64,000 nt of DNA, from contig NZ_JANUGY010000008.1 of assembly GCF_024756235.1 (NCBI RefSeq), forward strand, positions 372,001 through 436,000, read 5' to 3'. Origin of the DNA: Massilia kyonggiensis (GTDB taxonomy: Bacteria; Pseudomonadota; Gammaproteobacteria; Burkholderiales; Burkholderiaceae_D). The position numbers were made by a program, and so were the translations under genes. The notes under the pieces were generated by a model, which was given only the letters and a program-made list of their open reading frames with translations, did no database searches and was not told the origin of the DNA. Positions 17,333-26,966 of this stretch are shown here, in pieces. How positions within the stretch are numbered: position 1 is the first letter of the stretch; each line of letters starts with the position of its first letter.

Positions 17333-20300
17333 ATGAGTCACTTTTTGGACCGCCTGAAATTTTTCGGCAAAACGGGCGACACGTTTTCGAATGGCCACGG
17401 AGCCGTCGTCAACGAAGACCGCACCTGGGAAAAGGCCTACCGCCAGCGTTGGCAGCACGACAAGATCGTGCGCTCGACGCACGGCGTGAACTGCACGGGT
17501 TCGTGCAGCTGGAAGGTCTACGTCAAGAACGGCCTGATCACCTGGGAGACCCAGCAGACCGACTACCCGCGCACCCGCCCGGACCTGCCGAACCATGAAC
17601 CCCGCGGTTGCCCGCGCGGCGCCAGCTACTCGTGGTACGTCTACTCGGCGCAGCGCGTCAAGCACCCGATGGTGCGCGGCCGCCTGATGCAGCTGTGGCG
17701 CGAAGCGCGCGCCACCCGCGACCCGGTCGCCGCCTGGGACTACATCACGAACGATCCGCAAAAATCCGCGAGCTACAAGACCGTGCGCGGCCAGGGCGGC
17801 TTCGTGCGCGCCAAGTGGGACGAGGTCAACGAGATCATCGCCGCCGCCAACGCCTACACCATCGGCAAATACGGCCCGGACCGCATCATCGGCTTCTCGC
17901 CGATCCCCGCCATGTCGATGGTCAGCTATGCCGCCGGCACCCGCTACCTGAGCCTCATCGGCGGCGTCGCCATGAGCTTCTACGACTGGTACTGCGACCT
18001 GCCGCCGTCGAGCCCCCAGGTATGGGGCGAGCAGACGGACGTGCCGGAATCGGCCGACTGGTACAACTCGACGTACCTGATGGTGTGGGGTTCGAACGTC
18101 CCGATGACCCGCACCCCCGACGCCCACTTCTACACCGAAGTGCGCTACAAGGGCACGAAGACCGTCGCCGTGTCGTCCGACTTCGGCGAGATGGCCAAGT
18201 TCGGCGACATCTGGCTCGCGCCCAAGCAGGGCACGGACGCCGCGCTGGCGATGGCCATGGGCCACGTGATCCTGAAGGAATTCCACGCCACCGGCAAATC
18301 CGCCTACTTCCGCGACTACGCCAAGCAGTACACCGACTTCCCGATGCTCGTGCTGCTGAAGGAACGCGACGGCACGCTGGTCCCCGACTACTTCCTGCGC
18401 GCGTCGCACCTCGCGAACAACCTGGACGAAACGAATAACCCGGATTGGAAGACGCTCGTCATCGACCAGGCCACCGGCAAGATCGTCGCGCCGAGCGGCT
18501 CCATCGGCTTCCGCTGGGGAGAAAGCGGCAAGTGGAACCTCGAACAGACGGAAGGCGCCACGGGCAATGCGATCGATCCGCAGCTGTCGCTGCTGGACAA
18601 GCACGACCGCATCGTGCCGGTGGGCTTCCCCTACTTCGGCGGCAAGGATGCCGACGACCTCCTGCTGCGCAACGTTCCGGTCAAATCGATCACGCTGGCC
18701 GACGGCACCACCGCCCTCGTCACCACCGTGTACGACCTGTCGATGGCGAACTACGGCGTCGACCGCGGCATCTGCCCGAACGCCGCGAAGAACTACAGCG
18801 ACGACGTTCCGTACACCCCCGCATGGCAGGTGAAGCACACCGGCGTGAAGGCCGAAGACGTCATCACCGTGGCCCGCGAATTCGCGGACAACGCCGACCG
18901 CACCCGCGGCAAGTCGATGGTGATCGTCGGCGCGGCGCTGAACCATTGGTACCACATGGACATGACGTACCGCGGCATCATCAACATCCTCATGATGTGC
19001 GGCTGCATCGGCCAGAGCGGCGGCGGCTGGGCCCACTACGTCGGCCAGGAAAAGCTGCGCCCGCAGACCGGCTGGACGCCGCTTGCGTTCGCGCTGGACT
19101 GGAACCGCCCGATGCGCCAGATGAACTCGACGTCGTTCTTCTACGCCCACACGAGCCAGTGGCGCCACGAAAAACTGCACACGTCCGAGATCCTGTGCCC
19201 CACCGCGGACGGCAAGCTGGAAGAGATGTCGCTGATCGACTTCAACGCCAAGGCCGAGCGCATGGGCTGGCTGCCGTCCGCACCGCAGCTGGAAACGAAT
19301 CCGCTGGAAGTCGTGCGCGCCGCCGAAGCCGCGGGCCAGGACCCGGCGAAATACGCGGTCGAGCAGATCAAGGCCGGCAAGCTGAATTTCTCGTGCGACG
19401 ATCCGGACAATCCCGCGAACTTCCCGCGCAATATGTTCGTGTGGCGTTCCAACATCCTGGGCAGCTCGGGCAAGGGCCACGAGTACTTCCTGAAATACCT
19501 GCTGGGCACCCAGAACGCGCTGATGAGCGACGAAGACGACTGCATCAAGCCGCGCGACATCAAGGTGCGCCCGGCCGCCGAAGGCAAGCTCGATCTGCTC
19601 GTCGTGCTGGACTTCCGCATGTCGACGACGTGCCTGTATGGCGACATCGTGCTGCCGACCGCCACCTGGTACGAGAAGGACGACCTGAACACGTCCGACA
19701 TGCACCCGTTCATCCACCCGCTGTCCGAAGCCGTGCAGCCGTTGTGGGAAGCGAAGTCGGACTGGGAAATCTACAAGGGTCTCGCCGCGAAGTTCTCCGA
19801 GATCGGCGGCGCCCACCTGGGCACCCGCAAGGACCTGATCCTGACGCCGCTGCTGCACGACACCCCGGGCGAACTCGGTCAGCCGTTCGATCCGAAGGAC
19901 TGGCGCGCTGGCGAGTGCGAGCCGATCCCGGGCAAGACGATGCCGTCGATGACGGTCGTGGAACGCGATTTCCGCCAGATCCACAAGAAGTACACGTCGA
20001 TCGGTCCCCTGCTGGAAAAAGCCGGCAACGGCGGCAAGGGCATCGGCTGGGAGACGAAGCACGAAGTCGACGTCCTGCGCGGCATCAACCGCACGGTTCT
20101 CGAGGAAGGCGTGTCGAAAGGCCAGCCGCGCCTCGACACCGCGATCGACGCCGCCGAAATGATCCTCACGCTGGCGCCGGAAACGAACGGCCACGTGGCG
20201 GTGAAGGCGTGGGACGCGCTGTCGAAGATCACGGGCCGCGACCACACGCACCTCGCCATCCCGCGCGAGCACGACAGCATCCGCTTCCGCGACGTGCAGG

Positions 20301-21142
20301 CGCAGCCGCGCAAGATCATTTCGTCGCCGACGTGGTCGGGCCTGGAAAGCGAGGAAGTCAGCTACAACGCCGGCTATACGAACGTTCACGAACTGATCCC
20401 CTGGCGCACGCTGACGGGCCGCCAGCAGTTCTACCAGGACCACGTCTGGATGCGCGATTTCGGCGAGGGACTGTGCGTGTACAAGGCCGCGATCAACACC
20501 AAGACGACGGAAGCGATCATGAACCGCCGTCCGAACGGGAACAAGGAGCTGGCGCTGAACTGGATCACCCCGCACCAGAAATGGGGCATCCACTCCACGT
20601 ACTCCGACAACCTGCGCATGCTGACGCTGTCGCGCGGCGGCCCCCACGTGTGGCTGTCCGAGATCGACGCGAAGGCGGCTGGCATCGAGGACAACGACTG
20701 GATCGAGGTGTTCAACGTGAACGGCACGCTGACGGCCCGCGCGGTGGTCAGCCAGCGCGTCCCGGAAGGCATGACGATCATGTACCACGCCCAGGAAAAG
20801 ATCGTGAACGTGCCGGGTGCGGAAACGTCGAAGAAACGCGGCGGCATCCACAACTCGGTGACCCGCGCCGTGACCAAGCCGACCCACATGATCGGCGGCT
20901 ATGCCCAGCTGTCGTACGGCTTCAATTACTACGGCACGGTCGGCTCCAACCGCGACGAATTCGTGGTGGTCCGCAAGATGCGCGACGTGAACTGGATGGA
21001 AGGTGCCCGCGACGAATCGCGTCCGAACGGCGACCAGCAGCCGGCGCGCCCCGCCCCGGCCAAGCCGGCAGGAACGCCGAAACGCGAGACGGAAGAACGC
21101 GAACCCGCGCTGGCACGTGTCGCCAGCCCGAAGGGTGCTTGA
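17333..21142 (+). CDS. narG: Respiratory nitrate reductase alpha subunit NarG
   Basis: 1269-residue molybdopterin catalytic subunit reducing nitrate to nitrite at the cytoplasmic face of the membrane. The FS0 cluster ligands are visible: H50, C54, C58 (HGVNCTGSC) and the later Cys in RGCPRGASYSW near 93, matching E. coli NarG. The Mo-coordinating Asp region YDWYCDLPPSSPQ is present. The N-terminus lacks a cleavable Tat leader, as expected for the cytoplasmic enzyme. Length is close to the usual ~1250; the extra lies in a Pro/Ala-rich C-terminal tail (PARPAPAKPAGTPKR). Start follows TTGGAGAAACC. narH begins 20 bases later. Confidence 0.97.
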   Translation: MSHFLDRLKFFGKTGDTFSNGHGAVVNEDRTWEKAYRQRWQHDKIVRSTHGVNCTGSCSWKVYVKNGLITWETQQTDYPRTRPDLPNHEPRGCPRGASYSWYVYSAQRVKHPMVRGRLMQLWREARATRDPVAAWDYITNDPQKSASYKTVRGQGGFVRAKWDEVNEIIAAANAYTIGKYGPDRIIGFSPIPAMSMVSYAAGTRYLSLIGGVAMSFYDWYCDLPPSSPQVWGEQTDVPESADWYNSTYLMVWGSNVPMTRTPDAHFYTEVRYKGTKTVAVSSDFGEMAKFGDIWLAPKQGTDAALAMAMGHVILKEFHATGKSAYFRDYAKQYTDFPMLVLLKERDGTLVPDYFLRASHLANNLDETNNPDWKTLVIDQATGKIVAPSGSIGFRWGESGKWNLEQTEGATGNAIDPQLSLLDKHDRIVPVGFPYFGGKDADDLLLRNVPVKSITLADGTTALVTTVYDLSMANYGVDRGICPNAAKNYSDDVPYTPAWQVKHTGVKAEDVITVAREFADNADRTRGKSMVIVGAALNHWYHMDMTYRGIINILMMCGCIGQSGGGWAHYVGQEKLRPQTGWTPLAFALDWNRPMRQMNSTSFFYAHTSQWRHEKLHTSEILCPTADGKLEEMSLIDFNAKAERMGWLPSAPQLETNPLEVVRAAEAAGQDPAKYAVEQIKAGKLNFSCDDPDNPANFPRNMFVWRSNILGSSGKGHEYFLKYLLGTQNALMSDEDDCIKPRDIKVRPAAEGKLDLLVVLDFRMSTTCLYGDIVLPTATWYEKDDLNTSDMHPFIHPLSEAVQPLWEAKSDWEIYKGLAAKFSEIGGAHLGTRKDLILTPLLHDTPGELGQPFDPKDWRAGECEPIPGKTMPSMTVVERDFRQIHKKYTSIGPLLEKAGNGGKGIGWETKHEVDVLRGINRTVLEEGVSKGQPRLDTAIDAAEMILTLAPETNGHVAVKAWDALSKITGRDHTHLAIPREHDSIRFRDVQAQPRKIISSPTWSGLESEEVSYNAGYTNVHELIPWRTLTGRQQFYQDHVWMRDFGEGLCVYKAAINTKTTEAIMNRRPNGNKELALNWITPHQKWGIHSTYSDNLRMLTLSRGGPHVWLSEIDAKAAGIEDNDWIEVFNVNGTLTARAVVSQRVPEGMTIMYHAQEKIVNVPGAETSKKRGGIHNSVTRAVTKPTHMIGGYAQLSYGFNYYGTVGSNRDEFVVVRKMRDVNWMEGARDESRPNGDQQPARPAPAKPAGTPKRETEEREPALARVASPKGA

Positions 21143-21162
21143 AAAGATAACGAGGTAAAGAT

Positions 21163-22719
21163 ATGAAGATCAGAGCACAAATCGGCATGGTGCTGAACCT
21201 GGACAAATGCATCGGCTGCCACACCTGCTCGGTGACCTGCAAGAACGTCTGGACGAGCCGCGACGGCGTGGAATACGCCTGGTTCAACAACGTCGAGACG
21301 AAGCCCGGCATCGGCTACCCGAAGGAATGGGAAAACCAGGACAAGTGGAACGGCGGCTGGAAACGCACCGCGTCCGGCAAGATCGAACCGCGCCAGGGCA
21401 GCCGTCTGAAAATCCTGGCGAACATCTTCGCCAACCCGAACCTGCCGCAGATCGACGAGTACTACGAGCCGTTCACGTACGACTACGAGCGCCTGCAGAA
21501 CGCGCCGCTGTCCGAGACGCCGCCGACCGCCCGTCCGATCTCCGTCCTGACGGGCAAGAAGATGGACAAGATCGAATGGGGCCCGAACTGGGAAGACGAT
21601 TTGGGCGGCGAATTCGCCAAGCGCAGCAAGGACAAGCTGTTCGACAACGTGCAGAAGGAGATGTACTCGACGTTCGAGAACACCTTCATGATGTACCTGC
21701 CGCGCCTGTGCGAGCACTGCCTGAATCCGACCTGCGTGGCATCGTGCCCGTCCGGCTCCGTGTACAAGCGCGAAGACGACGGCATCGTGCTGATCGACCA
21801 GGACAAGTGCCGCGGCTGGCGCATGTGCATCTCGGGCTGCCCGTACAAGAAGATCTACTACAACTGGTCTTCCGGTAAAGCCGAGAAGTGCACGTTCTGC
21901 TACCCGCGCATCGAAGCGGGCCAGCCGACCGTGTGCTCGGAAACCTGCGTGGGCCGCATCCGCTACCTGGGCGTGCTGCTGTACGACGCCGACAAGATCG
22001 AAGCCGCGGCCTCCGTCGCCGACGAGCAGGACCTGTACGAAGCGCAGCTCGGCCTGTTCCTCGATCCGCACGATCCCGAAGTGATCGCGGAAGCGCGCCG
22101 CCAGGGCATCCCGGACTCGTGGCTGGAATCCGCCAAGCGTTCGCCCGTCTACAAGATGGCCGTCGAGTGGAAGATCGCATTCCCGCTGCACCCGGAATAC
22201 CGCACGCTCCCGATGGTGTGGTACATCCCGCCGCTGTCGCCGATCCAGGCCGCCGCGGAGAGCGGCAAGATGGGCATGAACGGCATCCTGCCGGACACGA
22301 AGAGCCTGCGCATCCCCGTGCGCTACCTCGCCAACCTGCTCACCGCGGGCAAGGAAGCGCCGGTCGTGCATGCGCTGGACCGCATGCTGGCGATGCGTGC
22401 CTACATGCGTTCGAAGTCCGTCGACAAGGTCGAGAACCTCGACGTGCTGCGCCAGGTGGGCCTGTCGCAGGCGGTCGTGGAAGACATGTACCACATCATG
22501 GCCATCGCGAACTACGAAGACCGCTTCGTGATCCCGAGCAGCCACAAGGAGATGGCCGAGGACAGCTTCAACGAAAAAGGCTCGTGCGGCTTCTCGTTCG
22601 GTAACGGCTGCTCGGACGGTACGAGCGACGCCTCGCTGTTCGGCAAGAAGAAGCAGGGCTCGACGATCTTCGTCTCGATGCCGAAATCGCGCAAGAAGAA
22701 AGAAACGGAAGGAGCCTGA
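21163..22719 (+). CDS. narH: Respiratory nitrate reductase beta subunit NarH
   Basis: 518-residue Fe-S electron-transfer subunit carrying three 4Fe-4S and one 3Fe-4S cluster between NarI and NarG. Cysteine groups are visible: CIGCHTCSVTC near the N-terminus; LCEHCLNPTCVASCP; KCRGWRMCISGCPYKK, where Trp replaces a Cys as is normal for the 3Fe-4S site; and KCTFCYPRIEAGQPTVCSETC. Length matches the family (~510). Start ATG 21163 after AACGAGGTAAAG. narJ follows with a one-base gap, so the two are translationally linked. Confidence 0.97.
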   Translation: MKIRAQIGMVLNLDKCIGCHTCSVTCKNVWTSRDGVEYAWFNNVETKPGIGYPKEWENQDKWNGGWKRTASGKIEPRQGSRLKILANIFANPNLPQIDEYYEPFTYDYERLQNAPLSETPPTARPISVLTGKKMDKIEWGPNWEDDLGGEFAKRSKDKLFDNVQKEMYSTFENTFMMYLPRLCEHCLNPTCVASCPSGSVYKREDDGIVLIDQDKCRGWRMCISGCPYKKIYYNWSSGKAEKCTFCYPRIEAGQPTVCSETCVGRIRYLGVLLYDADKIEAAASVADEQDLYEAQLGLFLDPHDPEVIAEARRQGIPDSWLESAKRSPVYKMAVEWKIAFPLHPEYRTLPMVWYIPPLSPIQAAAESGKMGMNGILPDTKSLRIPVRYLANLLTAGKEAPVVHALDRMLAMRAYMRSKSVDKVENLDVLRQVGLSQAVVEDMYHIMAIANYEDRFVIPSSHKEMAEDSFNEKGSCGFSFGNGCSDGTSDASLFGKKKQGSTIFVSMPKSRKKKETEGA

Positions 22720-22720
22720 C

Positions 22721-23374
22721 ATGAACCACTACCGCATCCTGTCCGCGCTGCTGCTGTATCCGGAGGGCGACCTCGTCGCCGCCCTCCCGGAGCTGGAAGA
22801 CGGCCTGCCGCTGCCGATGCGCGCCCAGGTGGCGCCGCTGCTGGCGCACCTGGCCGAGAACGACATGATCACGCTGCAGCAGGAATACGTGCAGACGTTC
22901 GACCGCACGCCGTCGCACTCGCTGCACCTGTTCGAGCACATCCACGGCGAATCGCGCGACCGCGGCCAGGCCATGGTCGACCTGATGGAAGAGTACAAGA
23001 AGCACGGCCTGGAAATGCAGGGCGACGAGCTGCCCGACTTCGTGCCGCTGTTCCTCGAATTCCTGTCGCAGCTGGATGAAGAGGAAGCCAGCCGCCTGCT
23101 GGGCGACGCGGTCCACGTGCTGGCCTTCATCGGCCGCAAGCTGGCCGCGAACGGCAGCCCGTATGCCGGCGTGTTCGGCGTGCTGGAAGGCCTGTCCCCG
23201 GTCGCGGCGGAAGAACTGTCCGAGCCGCCGATCAAGGACATGGACGAGGCACTGGAAACCTTCGGCCCGGGCGCCGACGGCGTCGAGCCCCTGCTCAAGC
23301 CGCAGGCTTCGGGTCCGCAACCGATCAATTTTTACCCGCGCGGCACGCGTCCGGCCGTCGCAGAAGTGCACTGA
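22721..23374 (+). CDS. narJ: Nitrate reductase molybdenum cofactor assembly chaperone NarJ
   Basis: 217-residue cytosolic chaperone of the TorD/NarJ family that binds apo-NarG and assists cofactor insertion and membrane docking; it is not part of the final enzyme. The family core is visible as TLQQEYVQTFDRTPSHSLHLFEHIHGESRDRGQAMVDL (in part), with the NarJ-typical Y-x-x-x-FDR and HLFEH segments, and DELPDFVPLFLEFL. It starts one base after narH and ends 9 bases before narI. Confidence 0.95.
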   Translation: MNHYRILSALLLYPEGDLVAALPELEDGLPLPMRAQVAPLLAHLAENDMITLQQEYVQTFDRTPSHSLHLFEHIHGESRDRGQAMVDLMEEYKKHGLEMQGDELPDFVPLFLEFLSQLDEEEASRLLGDAVHVLAFIGRKLAANGSPYAGVFGVLEGLSPVAAEELSEPPIKDMDEALETFGPGADGVEPLLKPQASGPQPINFYPRGTRPAVAEVH

Positions 23375-23383
23375 GGAGGCAGC

Positions 23384-24067
23384 ATGAACTACGTAAATCA
23401 ATTCCTGTTCGGGATCTACCCGTACATCGCCCTGGCGATCTTCCTGCTCGGGAGCCTGATTCGCTTCGACCGCGAGCAATACACGTGGCGCTCCGAATCC
23501 ACGCAAGTGCTGCACACGGGCCAGCTGCGGCTGGGGAGCATCCTGTTCCACATCGGGATCATCGGCCTGCTGGGCGGCCACGCCGTCGGCCTGCTGACGC
23601 CCGTGTGGGTGTGGGATACGCTGGGCGTCACGCACGGCGCCAAGCAGCTGTTCGCGATGGCCGCGGGCGGCGTGATGGGCACCCTGTGCCTGATCGGCAT
23701 CCTGCTGCTGCTCGCCCGCCGCCTCGGCAACGAGCGCCTGCGTGCCGCCACCACGTTCAAGGACAAGATCGTGCTGCTGTGGATCCTCGGTACGCTGCTG
23801 CTGGGTCTCTCGTCGATCTTCGTGTCGGCGGGTCACATGGACGGCCACATGATGGTCCTGTTGATGACCTGGGCCCAGCACATCGTGACGTTCCGCGGCG
23901 ACGCCGCCGGCTTCATCATCGATGCGCCGCTCGTGTTCAAGCTGCACCTGTTCATGGGGATGTCGCTGTTCGTCATCTTCCCGTTCACCCGCCTCGTCCA
24001 CATCTGGAGCGGTTTCGGCGCGGTGACTTACCTGGGCCGTGCCTTCCAGCTGGTCCGTCCGCGCTAA
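23384..24067 (+). CDS. narI: Respiratory nitrate reductase gamma subunit NarI
   Basis: 227-residue membrane cytochrome b that oxidises quinol and passes electrons to NarH. Five hydrophobic helices are visible. Candidate heme-ligand histidines lie in FHIGIIGLLGGHAVG (helix 2) and near WAQHIVTF and MGMSLFVIFPFTRLVHIWSG (helices 4-5), as in E. coli NarI. Start follows GAGGAGGCAGC. It links to the ubiUVT genes at the window start, which would supply ubiquinone under anoxia. The next gene begins 9 bases downstream. Confidence 0.96.
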   Translation: MNYVNQFLFGIYPYIALAIFLLGSLIRFDREQYTWRSESTQVLHTGQLRLGSILFHIGIIGLLGGHAVGLLTPVWVWDTLGVTHGAKQLFAMAAGGVMGTLCLIGILLLLARRLGNERLRAATTFKDKIVLLWILGTLLLGLSSIFVSAGHMDGHMMVLLMTWAQHIVTFRGDAAGFIIDAPLVFKLHLFMGMSLFVIFPFTRLVHIWSGFGAVTYLGRAFQLVRPR

Positions 24068-24076
24068 GGAGTCATC

Positions 24077-24820
24077 ATGGGTATCTCCGTCAACGGCGTC
24101 GAGATCGACGACCGCCAGATCGAACTGGAACTGCCGCACCACAAGGGCGCCGCCAACCCGCTGAAGCAGTCGGTGCACGAAGTCGTGCTGCGCACCGTGC
24201 TGCTGCAGGAAGCGGACCGCCTCGGCATCTACGGCGATGAGGATGCGCGCATCGAGGCGCTGCTGACGCAGGAAGTCAGCGTGCCGCAGGCCGACGAGCA
24301 AGCGTGCCTCACGTACTACCGGAACCATCCGGACAAGTTCACCCGCGGCGAAATGGTCGAAGCGCGCCACATCCTGTTCCAGGTGACGCCGACCGTGCCG
24401 CTGGACCTCGTCCGCGAGACGGCGGAGGACATCCTGGCGGCGCTGCGGGCCGCGCCGGAACGCTTCGGCGAACTGGCGGCGCAGTACTCGAACTGCCCGT
24501 CCGGCGCCGTGGGCGGCAGCCTCGGCCAGCTGAGCCGCGGCGACTGCGTGCCGGAATTCGACGACGTGCTGTTCCGCCTCGGCGAGAACGAGTTCGCCGC
24601 GCGCCCCATCGAGACGCGCTTCGGCCTGCACATCGTGCAGGTGCTGCGCCGCATCGACGGGTCGCTGCTGCCGTTCGAGACGGTGAAGTCGCAGATCGCC
24701 GCCTGGCTCGCGACGGCGGCGCTGCAGCGGGGCATCCACCAGTACCTCCAAATCCTCGTGGGCCGCGCGCGCATCGAGGGCATCACGCTGGAAGGGAGCG
24801 CGACGCCGCTCGTGCAATAA
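24077..24820 (+). CDS. Parvulin-type peptidylprolyl isomerase in the nar operon
   Basis: 247 residues, ATG 24077 with AAGGAGTCATC upstream, 9 bases after narI. The parvulin/PpiC rotamase domain spans about residues 85-190: EARHILFQVTPT, ERFGELAAQYSNCPSG, GGSLGQLSRGDCVPEFDD and ETRFGLHIVQVLRR. No signal peptide, so it should act in the cytosol. Such isomerases commonly close narGHJI operons in proteobacteria and are suspected to help fold NarG or NarI, although the client is not established. A strong terminator follows at 24844. Confidence 0.9.
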   Translation: MGISVNGVEIDDRQIELELPHHKGAANPLKQSVHEVVLRTVLLQEADRLGIYGDEDARIEALLTQEVSVPQADEQACLTYYRNHPDKFTRGEMVEARHILFQVTPTVPLDLVRETAEDILAALRAAPERFGELAAQYSNCPSGAVGGSLGQLSRGDCVPEFDDVLFRLGENEFAARPIETRFGLHIVQVLRRIDGSLLPFETVKSQIAAWLATAALQRGIHQYLQILVGRARIEGITLEGSATPLVQ

Positions 24821-24823
24821 CCC

Positions 24824-25390
24824 CTACAAGGTTTTGAAGAACTGCCCCGGCTGCGGACGCACCCGGGGCGTTTTTTTAGGCTCGCCCGTGCCGATGCCGA
24901 CGAAGCAGACGGCGCGCTCGTGCTCTTCGAGTCCCAGCAGGCGGCGCATGGCGGACGTGTCGAGCGCCCCGCCGCTCGCGAGGCCGCTGGCAAAGCCCAG
25001 CGCCTGCGCCGCGAGCAGCACGTTCTGCAGCGCGCAGCCCAGGGAGACCAGCTTTTCCTCGAAGGGGATGGAGGTGCCGGGGGCATCGACGAGGATCGCC
25101 ACGAGCAGGCATGGCGCGTGAAAAGCCTTCTCGCGTGCGGACGCCCGCGCTTCCTCGCTGGCCGTGAGATCGCGCTGCACGAGCGCCTCCTCGAACACGG
25201 CAGCGAGATCGTCGCGCCGCGCCGGCGGGATCAGCACGAAGCGCCACGGCAGCAGGCAGCCGTGATCGGGCGCCTGCGCCGCCGCGTCCATCATCCGCGC
25301 GAGCGCGGCATCGTCGGGCCCCGGCGCCTGCAGGCGGCGCAAGGCCACATGGCGGCGTGCCGCCAGCGTGTTCCACAAATCCGAGTTCAT
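24824..25390 (-). CDS. Nitroreductase family protein (YdjA/RutE-like)
   Basis: 188-residue FMN-dependent oxidoreductase. ATG 25390 (MNSDLWNTLAARRHV) is preferred; an ATG three codons upstream lacks a ribosome site. Family pattern: RRHVALRRL near the N-terminus for FMN phosphate binding, DHGCLLPWRFVLIPP, then SLGCALQNVLLAAQALGFASGLASG and the C-terminal GIGTGEP. The compact size and PDHGxxxPWRF pattern fit YdjA-type nitroreductases. The physiological substrate is unknown. It is convergent with the nar operon and shares its 3' end with that operon's terminator. Expected cytosolic homodimer. Confidence 0.88.
   Translation of the reverse strand: MNSDLWNTLAARRHVALRRLQAPGPDDAALARMMDAAAQAPDHGCLLPWRFVLIPPARRDDLAAVFEEALVQRDLTASEEARASAREKAFHAPCLLVAILVDAPGTSIPFEEKLVSLGCALQNVLLAAQALGFASGLASGGALDTSAMRRLLGLEEHERAVCFVGIGTGEPKKTPRVRPQPGQFFKTL
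24844..24877 (+). terminator. Rho-independent terminator of the nar operon
   Basis: 7-bp GC stem GCCCCGG / CCGGGGC with a 12-base loop, followed by G and seven Ts on the plus strand, 24 bases after the isomerase gene stop. It lies wholly inside the 3' coding end of the convergent nitroreductase gene, where it encodes part of the last ~20 residues. Confidence 0.85.
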
Positions 25391-25406
25391 GGGTCCCATT
25401 ATAGGG

Positions 25407-26966
25407 TCAGGTGGCGGTACGGTTGCGCCCCGCTTCCTTCGCGCGGTACAGGGCCGCGTCCGCGCGCGCGCCGAATGCGCGGTCGGGGTCGATCGCCTGC
25501 TCCGGCACGGCCGCGTACGCGCCGATGCTGACGGTGACGACGCCCAGCGGCGACGCCTCGTGGCGCAGCGCGTGCGTGGCCACGTTGGCGTGGATCTTGT
25601 CCGCGACCTCGCAGGCGCCCGCGAGGTCGGTATCCGGCAGCAGCACGACGAATTCCTCGCCGCCGTAGCGCGCGGCCAGGTCGCCGCTGCGCCGCAGGCC
25701 GCGCTGGATGGCCTGCGCGACGGTCCTGAGGCATTCGTCGCCCGCCAGGTGGCCATAGCGGTCGTTGTAGCGCTTGAAGTGGTCGACGTCGATCATCAGC
25801 ACCGCGAGGGACGACCGGTTGCGGAACGCGCGCCGGTACTCGCGCTCCCAGGTCTGTTCGTAATAGCGCCGGTTGAACAACTCCGTCAGGCCGTCGACGT
25901 AGGCCATCGCCGACAGCGACGCATTCGCCGTCTCGAGCAGCGCCTTCGTCGTGAGCAGGTCGCGCTGCAGCTCGTCGCGCAGCGCGATCTGGCGCACGGC
26001 GCGCCGCCCGAGCAGCAGCAGGCCGGCGACCAGCACGGACAGCGCCAGGTACGACAAGGTCGCACTGTGCAGCCACGGCCGCAGCGCCACGTCCTTCGAA
26101 CGCAGCACCGTGATCCGTGCCGGATAGTCGCCGACGTGCGACTCGGTGTGGATGAACGTCTCGCCGTCGATGTCGGCGTCGCGTCCGTGGAGGCGGAACA
26201 CCGGGTCTTTTCTCGTGTCGCGGCCGATGCTGGCCGTGTCGAACGGCATGCGCAGCAACAGGGTGCCGTCGTCCAGGGTCATCAGGATGCGGCCGTCGCT
26301 GCCGATGTCGAGGCCTTCGTAGACCTTGCGGAAGAAGTCGATCTTGATCGTCGCCAGCGCCACGCCCGCGAAGCTGCCGTCCGGATGGTCGATGCGCCGC
26401 GACACGGGAATGATCCAGGCGCCGCTCGTGCGGCCGACGATCGGGCCGCCGATGTGCACGCCCTGCCCCGGATGCTGCTTGTGATACTGGAAGTAGGCAC
26501 GGTCGCTGTTGTTGCGGCCGTCGAACTGCGTGCCGGCGGAATTCACGATCCAGCGGCCGTCCGCGTCATAGATGAACAGGCCCTGCAGCGCCGGCAGGTC
26601 CGCCATGTGCTTCATCATCAGCGCGCGCAGGCGCGCCATGTTCGCGGCCGACCACCCTTCCACTTCGACCTTGTCGACGAGCGACACCAGCACCGTGTCC
26701 GCCATCTTGAACGAGGAATTCGCCTGGTTGGCGAGCGTGTGCGCCGTGTTGGATGCGGAGATGGACGCGCCGGACAGTTCCAGCGCGCGCGAGTGATATC
26801 CGCTCCACGCCATGACGGCAATCGACGTGAGGCACGCCATCACGATCAGGGCGATCGTGACGGCCTTCAGCGGCCGGCGGCCGGCGTCCAGCGCGTCGGC
26901 ACGATCCTGCCCCGCCTGTCCGGTTTGCGACTGCAACAGCGCATTGGCTCCCTTACGAAACAACAC
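25407..26966 (-). CDS. Diguanylate cyclase with periplasmic Cache-type sensor
   Basis: 519-residue membrane GGDEF protein, GTG start with GGGGGA upstream. Layout: N-terminal helix ~34-53; periplasmic dCache-like sensor to ~300, with the typical LFIYDADGRWIVNSAG and YFQYHKQHPG...IGGPIVGRTSGAWIIPVSR; second helix ~308-328; short coiled linker; GGDEF domain with the active GGEEF motif (ARYGGEEFVVLL) and IDVDHFKRYNDRYGH. It should therefore make c-di-GMP. I see no clear RxxD inhibitory site immediately upstream of GGEEF. It ends 16 bases before the nitroreductase start and may be co-transcribed with it. Confidence 0.92.
   Translation of the reverse strand: MLFRKGANALLQSQTGQAGQDRADALDAGRRPLKAVTIALIVMACLTSIAVMAWSGYHSRALELSGASISASNTAHTLANQANSSFKMADTVLVSLVDKVEVEGWSAANMARLRALMMKHMADLPALQGLFIYDADGRWIVNSAGTQFDGRNNSDRAYFQYHKQHPGQGVHIGGPIVGRTSGAWIIPVSRRIDHPDGSFAGVALATIKIDFFRKVYEGLDIGSDGRILMTLDDGTLLLRMPFDTASIGRDTRKDPVFRLHGRDADIDGETFIHTESHVGDYPARITVLRSKDVALRPWLHSATLSYLALSVLVAGLLLLGRRAVRQIALRDELQRDLLTTKALLETANASLSAMAYVDGLTELFNRRYYEQTWEREYRRAFRNRSSLAVLMIDVDHFKRYNDRYGHLAGDECLRTVAQAIQRGLRRSGDLAARYGGEEFVVLLPDTDLAGACEVADKIHANVATHALRHEASPLGVVTVSIGAYAAVPEQAIDPDRAFGARADAALYRAKEAGRNRTAT

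Noticed and set aside
17183..20887. 1234-codon open frame on the minus strand opposite narG
   Set aside because: Shadow of the high-GC narG gene; composition is Arg/Val/Ala-rich low-complexity with no recognisable domain, and narG is unambiguous.
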